From contig VYZI01000564.1 in NCBI GenBank assembly GCA_013397695.1, forward strand, positions 95,587-159,586: a DNA stretch of 64,000 bases, read 5' to 3'. The stretch is from Centropus unirufus. Lineage: Eukaryota > Chordata > Aves > Cuculiformes > Centropidae. The notes under the pieces are model-generated. The model worked only from the letters and a program-made list of their open reading frames with translations, made no database searches and was not told the origin of the DNA. The position numbers and the translations under genes were made by a program. Positions 38,874 to 50,385 of the stretch are shown piece after piece; within the stretch, counting starts at the first letter, position 1, and each line of letters begins with the position of its first letter.

Positions 38874-38895
38874 AGGTGGCACAGTTCTGCCACCT
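38874..38895. repeat. 8-bp stem, 6-nt loop inverted repeat
   Basis: AGGTGGCA (38874-38881) and TGCCACCT (38888-38895) are exact reverse complements. Each arm holds a CACCT/AGGTG core of the type bound by Snail/ZEB factors. It is short enough to be chance. Confidence 0.6.
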
Positions 38896-41800
38896 CTGAC
38901 TCAAAAAGCAACCTCCTTTTCTTTGTTTCAAATCTGACTCCTACTTACCTCATCTGATACCTTCACACACATAAAAATGGTGGGTCAAAAGCCAGTGGAG
39001 GCAAACATACCAGTGCAGACTAGTTCTACAGCCATTTTTTTTATTTTCTGAGTGTCTTGTATATCATCCTTATACCTTATTATTATTGATTCAAACATCA
39101 TGGAAAAGGCTTTCACAAAAATAATTTGAGCTAGGCGACCAGGAGATATCCAAATGGATTAGTGAGTGTTTAGAATACTTCAGAATACAATATTAAAACT
39201 GAGTTCATCTCAGAACTATCAAGGGTGATTTTGCTACTTATTACACACGAAATGATGAATTTATGGCTAAAACACATGCCTATGAAGCAAGCTGCCACAA
39301 AGACTGTTTGTAACTCAATCCAGCTCAAGACTAAGGCTTAACTGGGTCTTAAAAATGCATGGGAGCCCTTGAGTTCCCTTCTGTGTCTTATATTAATAGA
39401 TATTAGTTTAGGCAAATACCCCAAGAGAAGTGAATATATTGTGTCTAAACACTATACTTCTACATCATGTTCTCGACTGAATAGTGACAACATAAAGCAC
39501 AGCCTCAAGTACAATAAAGTCATACAAGGTAACACCACTGAACTGGTTGCTCTGGCCCTCTGGCTGCTTTGAAGTCACCCTCCTTTCATGCAGACAATGT
39601 AGGCGTTGCTCACTTAAACAGTTAATCATTGTGCCACAGAAAAATTATGTGACTCACAATTAACATACGTAACAGAAAGGATGACCAAACTTCAAGGCCT
39701 TCCTGAAACACTGAAGCAAAACAGGAGAAAGCTATTCATTGGATACTATACAAGTCTTTATAGATAGGAAATATCAGCTTTCTACTTTTACCCATCTAGC
39801 CAGCAGTTGTCACTGTTGGACGTTTCCACAACTGAAGACATTTGACAACACTTGTTATATCATTCTTGTTATGTGGCACCTTGACAACTTTGCTCTATTC
39901 TCAGTCACATAGAAATGTGAGTTTTCACCTTCAGATGCTGAGTTCAAACCATGAATATTCAAAGTCAGGAGAAAAATGTTAGTAGCATTAGGAAGCTGAG
40001 AGGAGAATGTATTTCAAAGGTGATGTAAAATTACAGCTGTGCTTTACAGATGAGCTAATGTTGTTTCACAGATGCATAGGGTAGGACGTGCTGCCACAAA
40101 CTGATTTTTGTGATTCAGTCTTTTTCAGGTACAGAAAGGTGATCATATCCTAATGAGTCTTTCCACTTTCCAGTGAGGAAAAATGTTCCCACCAGTCTCT
40201 CCACAGTACATTCCAGTAGCATATTTTCGTGAAATAACTTTGTGACATTTTTATACTCAACAAAAGTTAATATGAGTTTATCTAAAGCATCAACATCAAA
40301 ATTATTATTAAAGAGTGTGAGTTTTTTCCATATGGGCCTTACCTGAAGTCTTTTTCATCAATTTTTTATTTCCCCAAACTGATAGAAGAACATAAATCTG
40401 GCCAAAAGTTTTTTGTAAAGGTTATGGGAAACTATTATGTTGGGTTTTTTCCTAGACTGGTGTTTCTCACATTTGTTTGAGAAGTGTGTTTGGACCTCCT
40501 CTATCACAGCAATGCAAACTCTCCTCTACCCATGACAATTTGCAAATTCAGTTAAATAGAATTTGAGCTAAATGTGAAATGGACTATTATTTCATATTTT
40601 CTCCTCTTCATTTCATTTATCAGCCTGTGTATGCTTTGTGGAAACACATACATATATAAAATGTATATGTAAAAAAAAAAAAGCTACATATCTAAGTTCT
40701 CTCTGTAGCCTGGAGTATTTTAGCTCAGTGTTCTGTATTCAGAGCTCAAGAAATTATATTACTTGTATATATATCACATTTATTTACAACTTATTTGCCA
40801 GAAGGAAAACCATCTTCAATTTAGAAAAAAATCACTGGATAGAAACACCCTTTCCATGCTGGAATAGTTGGTCAGCTAAAAAGAAAAGAAAAATAACTGG
40901 ATCACATTGAAGCACCGGTGATTGTGAAAAATCACCATACCACCTCTGTTTTATTTGATGGTCTTCTAGTAAAAATAAGTAGATATAAGATTCTAATCAA
41001 TTTCATCAATTTTCTATTCATTTTTAATGTTGGGAAAATATATCGTAATATAGCAGTTTTAATTCTCCACTGAAAAACACCTGAAACAAAACATTCTCTT
41101 TTTCAAGTAAGAAACACATAAAATAAACCTGATGATGCAGCCCGGTGCAGTTTAGAAGCTTTCCAGAAGCTTTAATTTTTGTATGTAAAGTAAGTAACAC
41201 CCGTTTTAAAAACCATAATTAGATCTAAAAATTAACTGAGACAGATTCTTTCCAATTCATCCCCCACTCTCCATTGCTATGATAGAGTTTGAAACTTGGT
41301 TAGGCAAAAAAAAAAAACTAAAGAGATGTCCTCTCAGAGAAAGTATTTGAGACTTATGGTCCAGATTCTACCAATCCAATTTGATTATTTGAAGTGATAG
41401 CTCATAAATTGTTAATATATTGCTCTGTAAGTGAAGAAAAATACTTATCTCATTTTTCCAGCCTGCTGGCTCAGTTTCTGCACATTACAATCATTTGTTA
41501 CAAAATTTTCATTTTTCCATTACTTTTTATTGTTAGTTCAGAAATAAAATCCTATTAACAGAGGATTTATGATGACAAGATAACTACAATGCAGGAGCAG
41601 ATAGGGTGTGAGTTTAATGACACAAAAATAAAGTTTAATGAAATATTATAAAATGGAAATAACAGAGTCTGAATAAATCTCATTGGTAACTATGCATTAT
41701 AACTCTAAGAAAAGAATTTCATAAGATAAGAGGGCTGTAAATATAAAGAAAAACAATATGCTGGGCAGAGAGCAGAACTATCCAACACAGCAGCCCCATT

Positions 41801-43458
41801 CAAACTTACATTTTCACAGATTTCTTCTAAAAATTCCTGAGCTCTGTATTTCAATCTTAGCCTTTGCTTTTTCTCTTCTGTCTATGAAATTATACTTGCC
41901 AACAAAGAAAAGTATTTAATTAAAAATCTATACACCTGAATGATACAGATTATATATTCATACATATTCAGAACAGATAGTAGCAAAGAGATTCGATAGA
42001 GATATTGTAATGGACCATTTAATAAAAAAAAAAATATCAAAGTAAAAGGTATATAAAATTAAGGAGGTCAGTTATTTTAAACTACGCCTGAGATTTTCTA
42101 GAGAAAAAAACTACAGACTTTGAAAACACATTTTTAAAAACAATATCATGAGCATAAAAGTGCATTGGAAGGATAGACCTCTCAGGCATATCTAACTCAA
42201 ATCACTTGATTTAGGATTACAAGGAAAGGACATGAAACTCAAATTATCAGAAAGTTAACATTAAGTCAAAGATCATCATACAATGACATCTGCGAAAGAC
42301 TTCTTACTTTTAATTTGAGATTAGCTAATAACCCTAATTTTAATACCTTTTTTATCTTGATGGTCCCAAAAGCAATATTTCTAGCAAAGCTGTGCTTCTC
42401 TATAACCCATGTATATTCTTTATCTTTGTACAAGGTCTCTGCAATGTCAATTGTTCTACATCAGCCAAAGACAGGCATGCTAGAAGTACAAGTCTATTAC
42501 TAAATTTGAACGGAAATACTGTATCCTGAGTTTCAACAGAGTTGCAGCTGCTGACTGAACACTCTTGTCTCCTTCCTACCCTCATAGTCTCATTTTTAAA
42601 GCTGTGTTACTGTAAGTGGTTTTCTACTCTACAAGAATTTCCAAATGTTTTGAGCTAATTGAGAACAAACTAATAGAAATATAAGGAAAAGTGATGGCTG
42701 TTAAGTCATGGTCCCTATGGCCTGGTTTCATTTACATCAAGCCCATGAAGAAGGTCAAACTCTTAATTCCATAAGGGAGAACTGAGAAACTGGAGATAGT
42801 TTCATAACCATTTAAAACCCGTAAGCATAATTAGTTACTACTGTAACCAAGTGGCACCTCATGGGTCTTTCCCTGACATATTCACTCTTCCGAATTATAA
42901 CCTGCTGATCGTACTCTTTAAAACAATGTGTAATTTGAGAAGCTTGATGAGTTTCAGAGCTCAGGAAGAAAACACACAAAAGAAGTTCATATGTCAAGTA
43001 CAAAGTACCACATGAAAAAAAAAGAGATTCCAAATATGTAAATAAGGACAAAAAAATCTTGTCAATAGTAATGCTGTGGCAAAAAAAAATCTAGTTTATA
43101 CTAATATGCAAACTGATTTTAAAGTAATTATGTTTCTGCATGAAGGCCACATCTCCATCAAGAGAACATTATCAGCAGTATTAGCTGGTAGGCACGGGAG
43201 AAAAATATTTTGCCATACACAGCAGCAGCAAAGCTCTGGATGATGGGCTGTCTCAGGGTTTGATCCTGAGCTTTGAAAAAGAGGAAAGCCCAGAAAAGAA
43301 ATTATGACCAAGGATTTGAACTGTAGTAGGAAAATGCTAAATAATCAGCTTTGATCTGTCTTGAAAAATGAAATAGAATATGAGAAATGGCAATGGTTTG
43401 GAGTAGGTAGCTGAACATGTGACTCAAGCTGCAACAACAGGTTAGGTGGGGAAAGCAA

Positions 43459-43490
43459 AACCCAAAATCCAAAACAAAACAAACAAACAA
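43459..43490. repeat. (AAAC)n-like simple repeat
   Basis: A-rich tract of AAAAC and AAAC units. No adjoining retroelement body was recognised. Confidence 0.75.
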
Positions 43491-46400
43491 AAGAAATCAT
43501 TTATCATCATTCAAATGACCAGAAGACAAATTAACCTAATATTCCATTTTCAGTATGGAATAATCTGTGCAGAAAGTGTAAGGGCAGTTCCAGAGTTATC
43601 TGGGTCCTTCTACAAAATCCTAACTTTTGGTAAAAATCTGCAGATAGAAGAGGAAAAGAATATTCTCATTGCAGGATAAGTTTAGCAATGTACACCTTCA
43701 TTTCTAGTCATCAAAGTAAACAGACATAACCTGCCTTTTGAAAGATAACCATGACCTCCAGACAATCATTTAACTGAAACTAAGATATGAAATTTCCTTG
43801 TCTTATGTCTCCTTTACCAACACACTTTAACATCACCCACTATGTAAAAATTTGCATTTTTTATTTCTAGCAGATTCATTTTTGAGAAACACTTTAACAG
43901 CTGTATGACCTCATTTTGATCCTAATCAAGAAAAACTTTGCACAGATTGCCCAACAAGTGTATCACATATATGATAGTGGCAGCAATTCTAGAAGACAAA
44001 CAAACAAACCAGAAAAAATCAGGGACAAGTACCATTCTGACTACAATACCCCACATGAATTATTTCAATTATTACACACCTAATTCCCTTATATTTTTTC
44101 CCAAACTTTCCAACCTCTCCACAAAAACAATAAATTTACCCATAATGAGTTAACACATAAAAGTACTCTCCTGATACAAAAATTTTATTAATATAATATT
44201 TCTTTCTAAGGTCATTAAAACTGGTATTTCCTCAGTGCAATTAAAGAACAGCTTCTTATTGATGTCATACACTCAAATAATTTTCTGCTTAGCCCAGCTA
44301 AGAAAAAGTGTTGCTCAAGCAAATTCCAAGCTGATCGATCATTATGGAGCAAACGATACAGTATCTTCTCTCTGCATTTTTTATTTTAGAACCTGTTTTG
44401 CTTGAAAGCAGAGACTCTGCCAGTTGCACATTAGAACACAAGATATATTGGAGTAGCAAAAGATGTCTGTTGGAAGAATAACAACAGTAAAAAGAAAGAT
44501 GATCTGGGATAGCTCTATCTCCAAGAAACAATAAGATCTCAACTTGCTTAGCACATCAATTAGAAGCACATTTTATAGATGCAGCAGACTGTAAATAAAA
44601 TCTGTTAAAGTTGCTGGGCTGCTTGTAGACATAATTTAGTGGACAAGCGAATAGAAATGCAAGCTTTGAATTAGCTAAGTATTGGGGGTTTTCTCAGTCG
44701 AACATTTCTAAATTAATTACTTGAGAGATCTTTGACTAAATTAAAAGAATTTGAGGAAAGAAAGTAAAGAAATGAGTCATCTAGTTTGGAAAGTTCTGAA
44801 CTGGAAGTATTGTGCACAGAGTGAGGGAGGGAGGCAAAGGTGAGAGAGAAGCCTCATCCTCAAACCTTTTCATGTGTTAACCAGAAGAGACTATAGTCAC
44901 CCCAGCCCCATTCCCTCAATTGTTGTTGAAGAAAATCCTACTGACTGGGGAGTACTGGCTTGGACATGTATAAGATTCTTAGTTATGGTTAGATTTCAAA
45001 CTATTCGAGCAGACAAGATAAGAGTAAGACTCCTGGAAATTTCCTGCTTTTCCCTAGAAAAGATCAGACAAGAAAATACGGTTGTCTACCAATAGTTTTG
45101 GCAGGATGAAGAGTCTATAAACAAACAAAACAGTGACTATCTATAACACATATTAGAATGTAAATGCCTTCATTCTCCTGAAGTTGTAGGAGTTGTAGAA
45201 TTCATTGCTTTTCAATGGCACTTTCTTTATCAAATACTGTGAACTCCACTCACCAATACAGAGCATCTTTATAGGGCCAAAGGAATTAAAGACCTATGAT
45301 TCAAATTGACAATGGCTCGATTTTTCAAAAACATCAACATTTATTAAATAATTAATTCTCACTGTCTTCTGAAATACATTTCGTATACAATTTTCTCAGT
45401 TCTAGAAAACCTGACCTGAGTATATATGCTTGGTTGGATTTTGGTTCAGGCATTCTGTCATCCCAGCACATGAAAGAACCAGTAGTACCATACCAGATAT
45501 ACCTCAGTATGTTTTCAGTTTTCAGCTTCTTTCAAAGACAGACTTCTTTCAAGTCAATATTAATAATAATACTAAAAGACAAATAACAATCCAAGTTCAC
45601 AAAAATACCTCTGTGGTTTAGGATCTCATTTAGCTTTGATAAGAAATGGCATAGAAAGTTTGCTTATGAGGCTCACAGACTTTCTGAGATTTATCATTAA
45701 AACATACACTATTGGATGAAAAATAGAACATGCACAATGTTGGGTAGCTAGTTGGATTCTGACTTTGAGTTCATATTTCACAATTAGGCCTCGAGCCCTG
45801 TTCAAGAAGGAAAAATATTAATGTAGCATAGCATGTGTTTAAGCTTAATTTATGCAATTAAAGATGGTAATGCTTACGGGAAGGGTGGGAAGCTGGGTAA
45901 TGCTCAAGCTTTGAAAAACACTTGAGAGGACTAAAAACAGAGCATATTTAGGGCAGTTAGAGAACCTGTAACAAAATCCCTTAAAATTGTGGTAGCAGCA
46001 TACATGAAGGATCTTGAATTAAAGTCCAAATGAAACTTATGTTGTTGCTGCTATTTGTAATGGAGTACCTGGTATAACATGAACCAAGGCCAGCATCCAC
46101 CAATGTTTCCACAGGACAAAGAAATTTGCCTCCTTCAGGATACAGGCAATCTGGTGTAATACTTGTTTTGTAGGTCTGTCGTTCAGACAGATCATGAGTC
46201 AACAGCAGAGCCATCAAGAAATCTGCTCTCCTGGTTCTTCTCTAGGTCATCCTGCCTTTTTCTTCCTTCTGTTGCTGTTGTACTCTGCTTTCTCATATCC
46301 ATAGTTCCTGTACAATAAGACACTCCATTTTATAGAAAACGTTGTTGCACTAGATTAGTCCTTGCTTCCCTTCATGACCATCCAAAGCAAACCTTGATAA

Positions 46401-47731
46401 TTTCCACTGTACGTTGTCATTCTACCAGGTTTCTACTGTACCAGATCTGCCCAGATGTAAATTCAGTGAAAGTTCACCCACATACCAAATCAGATTAGCT
46501 AATTATTAGAGAAGTACCTCCTACTATGCCCTACACTTCCAAAGCACAGCCACTCAAATGCCAATGTAGTCACAATCTCCTCCTGCCTAACCCTCACCCA
46601 GGAGGCTGCAACCAAATACGTGGCTGTGGTGCCTCTCTGCCCCTATTCTTGTATAACATGCTAAAGCTTATCCTTAGTTTGCTGAGAGAAGCAAAAATTC
46701 AGATGGTGCTTATTAAAACATCTATAAATCAGCAACTTATTAAATGTGGTAGGACCCCATTTCCAGGATTGTCATATGCTGTTGTGGAGAGTAGATGGAA
46801 ATAATCTATTATCTTTGCAGGAGCAAACAGAAAAAGTTTCTCATGCTGGATCATGAAGGCCAAAACTATTAGCATCTGTTCATATTACCAACTGCAATAT
46901 CAGACTCTGAGCATCTGTATAGTTAAGAAATGAGTTTCGTTTACTTTTGCTTTTGTCTCCGGGTGTATAAAACCAGTTCTCTAATTATGAGCTTTGGAAT
47001 ATTCTTACCAATTCCCATCCTCTCATCTTGCTAATACAAAAAGTTACCACAGAATTATAATTAAACAAGTGCTCTGTGCACTCCAGAAAACAATCTGTTC
47101 TGCAAAATTACTATACTGTTTCAAGTTAATTAACTGCCAGTCTCTCCTCAATGGATAACATCTCTAGATGGTGGCCAATGAACCATTTCCAAATACAGAT
47201 ACTCTGTCCAACCAATGTTTTAAAGCAAATAAACATTCAGTAAACGAAAAAACTCCACTCCCAAAACATTAAATTTCTAGTTACAATGGAGCAAAAAAAT
47301 CTTCTGGGATCCTTCACTGAAAATATGTATTAGGTATCTCTGTTTAAACTCAGCCTCTAGTAGATCAGTCGTATGGCTGCTTTTCACTTGGCAAAAGGAA
47401 CAATTATGCACATTAACAGGAACTGTTTATGGGGAAAATCAAATCAGTAAAAGAATGACAGGGTTGAACTTCAATGTACTTTTCTTTGTTTCTCAGCAGA
47501 TTCTTCCAAACTTAGAGAAAGATAAAATAATCATTCAATGAATAAATAGTCCTAAAAGTTTACTCATTTAAATGTAATGACCAAAAACTAGCTGTGCATA
47601 AGCCTTCCAGCTTGAGTATAATTTAAAGTCATAAGTTGAATATTGCAATTTTGGCATGCACATGGAATTATTTTGAGCAGGGTACATTAACTACTCACCT
47701 GTCTCAGGTGAGGTTAAGTAAAATGCTGCTT

Positions 47732-47881
47732 NNNNNNNNNNNNNNNNNNNNNNNNNNNNNNNNNNNNNNNNNNNNNNNNNNNNNNNNNNNNNNNNNNNNN
47801 NNNNNNNNNNNNNNNNNNNNNNNNNNNNNNNNNNNNNNNNNNNNNNNNNNNNNNNNNNNNNNNNNNNNNNNNNNNNNNNNN
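47732..47881. other. Assembly gap (150 N)
   Basis: A run of 150 undetermined bases. Any open frame drawn across it is an artefact. The right flank holds a short ATGATATG-type repeat (about 47913-47940), so the gap may hide low-complexity DNA. Confidence 1.
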
Positions 47882-49555
47882 AAACTGGCCAAGACACTAT
47901 TCTTCTGTGTAGATGATATGATAAGACATGATATGATATACAAATATATGTATAGGTGAGCTCAGCAGCATCACTTGCTTGGAGGAAAATATAACAAGAT
48001 TAAATGGACAGCTATGTCTCCTGAGATAACATCTCAGACTTTGGAAAACAGAGATTCACATCTATCCAAGTTCCAACACTTTACAGCTGGCCTATCATGT
48101 TTAATAGCTAATAGTATATGGACCTTCAAGCCTCTTTTCTTCAGACCTTTCCAACAACTACTAGAAATAAAATGTGCAAAGTAGCATGGGGTAAAATAAT
48201 ATTAATTTTCTCATTATAAACTACCCATCCAATAACTTTACTGAACGTGCAATAGCACTAGAAATAATGAATAATCCACTCTTTTATTAAAGAATTAAAG
48301 CTATTAATTTTTTTCACTAAATAAAAGACAGGTGTTATTTTCATAAGACAGCAAACAATAAAAAAAGTTTTTGGAGACTCAGTTCACCTCCATTATATGA
48401 CACTATATCTCAGAATAGATTTAGAAGTTATTTTTATAAGTTCTTCACTTTTCTAGATCAAATGTGCAGTGGAAACACACCCACACCCCACACCCCCCAT
48501 GTCTCCCAGAAAGGCAACAGAATGTTTGGCCTTACTGAGAATAAGAGCAGGCACTGAGAATAAGACAGAAAGTATACTTTCACTGTTATTCTTTAGTATA
48601 TCCACATCTTGAGTATTTTGCTTGGATACTGTCAAAAGCACTTGAAAAGGCCGACATGATTTGCTTTAGAGAGAAGGCTGACGGGGGTAGGAATAAGCCT
48701 TCCAAAATAGGAAGGTGAGAATAAATTGAGAAACTGTACTTGACTGTATTTTTTGCAGAAAATTGGTTTTACAATTACAAAAATGCTACTTTCTACCAAG
48801 GTTTCAAAGCTTTAGAATGCAATGCCACAATATATTTGTAGAAGGAGTTGGCATTTGCAGGTTCAAGATTTTTAGATGCTTTCATAAATAACAGGTCCCA
48901 TAAATGGATACTTTAGAAAAGGTGAGATGGACATGCGTGCCCCAATGTCCTAAATGCAGCAGTAGTGGTCACAGATTGCCAGGAGAAAAAGTGGAAATTA
49001 GCTATATTTTCTCTTGTCCTGGAGACACAGCTCTGGGCCTCAAAACTACTGTGTTTATCCAGGAGATATTCTCTGTGCAATGGTTGATATACATGCAAAA
49101 ATAACACCTATTTAACCCCCCTATGGTTTGGTGAGAACTATAATCAGATAATTTTAAATGAAGACTCGTCTGTAAGTCAATGAATGACAGGATAAAATGG
49201 GACAAAAGGTAGATTGTTTAATTACCAGTCATGCAGAGGCAAAATTAAAATTAAGGGATAGTGGGAAAATTTGCATGTTTCAAAATTCAGAAGTTCAAAA
49301 TTCAAATAGTCCAGTCATAAACAGTGGTTTTCTTTCTCTTAATGTGAAAGAAAAAAAAAAAAACCATTCAAAAATACCTCTTTCCAAAAAAAAGTACATA
49401 CATTTGACAAATATCATTCCTTAAAAATTAACTTGATTAGCCCCCTTCAGTATTCTAACTAACTCGAATTGTATCTCATCTGCAGAACACATGTTTTCAG
49501 CTAAGCCTACAAAAGTGAAACTGTCAAAACATGACAAATTTTGCTTTTTCTTGTT
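47882..49555. other. Non-coding sequence between gap and CR1
   Basis: No gene recognised. It includes a 13-bp repeat (ACTGAGAATAAGA at 48534-48546 and 48553-48565), a CACCC-rich run near 48476-48499 and a TTCAAAATTCA repeat near 49279-49305. The segment 48900-49107 is open in more than one frame, but none of the translations is recognisable. Confidence 0.7.
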
Positions 49556-49587
49556 GACTTTCACTTCAAGTTTCTCAATGCTGTTAT
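49556..49587. repeat. Left 32-bp direct repeat flanking the CR1 insertion
   Basis: This 32-bp sequence (starting GACTTTCACTTC) is repeated at 49761-49792 with four differences, three of them C/T transitions. It directly abuts the CR1 element, so it may be a long target-site duplication. Confidence 0.8.
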
Positions 49588-49760
49588 CACAGAATCACAC
49601 AATCACAAAATCATAGAGGGAGGTGGTGGAATCACCATGCCTGGGTGTACTTAAATGACAGATAGATGAGGTGCTTAGGGATATGGTTTAGTGCTAGACA
49701 ATTATGGTTGGACTCGATGATCTCAGAGGTTTTTCCAACCTAGTAGTTCTGTGATTCTGT
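49588..49760 (+). mobile_element. Truncated CR1 LINE 3' end with an inverted tail at its 5' side
   Basis: From about 49620 the sequence follows a CR1 3' end: GAGGTGGTGGAATCACC, an internally degraded stretch, then GGTTGGACTCGATGATCTCA, TTTTTCCAACCT and the terminal ATTCTGTG-type repeat (to 49760). CR1 is the main LINE of birds and is nearly always 5'-truncated, as here, with no coding region left. The first about 28 bp (49588-49615) are instead the reverse complement of the CR1 tail: three to four degenerate octamers. The element therefore begins CACAGAATCACA and ends with its perfect 12-bp complement (49750-49761). Twin priming, or two fused opposite fragments, would explain this. Confidence 0.85.
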
Positions 49761-49792
49761 GACTTTTATTTCCAGTTTCTCAATGTTGTTAT
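49761..49792. repeat. Right 32-bp direct repeat flanking the CR1 insertion
   Basis: Matches 49556-49587 at 28 of 32 positions and begins immediately after the CR1 tail. Confidence 0.8.
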
Positions 49793-50352
49793 GTATGAGT
49801 TCAGACACTTGAAGAGGGCAACAAACATTGTATATATGTATTTTATAATATGACTAACTTTTTTACACTCCACAGATTGACAATTTGAAAAATTTCGTTT
49901 CACAGTATTTCAGTTGTAATGAAATGTATTCGCCTCCAAAAGGTTCTAGGCTCATCCATTCACATTGACCATCCATTGACTGCTAAATGGGAGACAGTCA
50001 AAGTAAATGGCTGGTGAATTGCCCATAAAATAACCTTTGCTAGTTGGCCAATGCATAGCAATATAAAACACATTTGCAGAAATTTATGCCCTTCCCTTAT
50101 GAAATTGATGGGGCTCAACAGACACTATTCACATGGGCAAAGCTTGTGAAGCACTAGAGAAAAAGGAGCTGACTCCTTCATGAATATTGTCTGCAATTAA
50201 TAATTCAGTCAACTATATTCATGACCACCCATGATACAAATGTGCTACTTACTCTGATCAGCTTTAAATTGCTTTCCCTTCCTTCCTTCCCCCCCTGATG
50301 GTCAGAGAATATTGCTTAAGTCATTCACATACTGCAGCATTTCATGTTTATT
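49793..50352. other. Non-coding unique sequence with a polypyrimidine tract
   Basis: No gene recognised. It ends in a (CCTT)n/C-run polypyrimidine tract at 50272-50296, which could adopt a triplex but is otherwise unremarkable. Confidence 0.7.
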
Positions 50353-50385
50353 TAATTAGCAAGTGCTCCACTTACTTGCTAATTA
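50353..50385. promoter_or_regulatory. Perfect 12-bp inverted repeat with paired TAATTAG cores (candidate regulatory element)
   Basis: TAATTAGCAAGT (50353-50364) and its exact reverse complement ACTTGCTAATTA (50374-50385) flank a 9-nt spacer, GCTCCACTT. Each arm carries a homeodomain-type TAATTAG core. CAAGTG at 50361-50366 and CCACTTA at 50369-50374 resemble NKX2-type sites. The symmetric pairing suggests a dimeric homeodomain target or a small hairpin. The palindrome is certain and the regulatory reading is inference from motifs alone. Confidence 0.35.

Larger units (their letters stand above)
36361..47731. other. Non-coding AT-rich unique sequence
   Basis: No gene, RNA gene or well-preserved mobile element recognised in 11 kb. 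Contents are A/T homopolymers, an (AAAC)-type tract at 43459-43490, a short AGGTGGCA/TGCCACCT hairpin at 38874-38895 and frames under about 95 codons. Several frames overlap on opposite strands and show only low-complexity translations. Confidence 0.7.

Noticed and set aside
47636..47959. Open frames spanning the N run
   Set aside because: Half of their length is undetermined sequence. Openness across N is meaningless.
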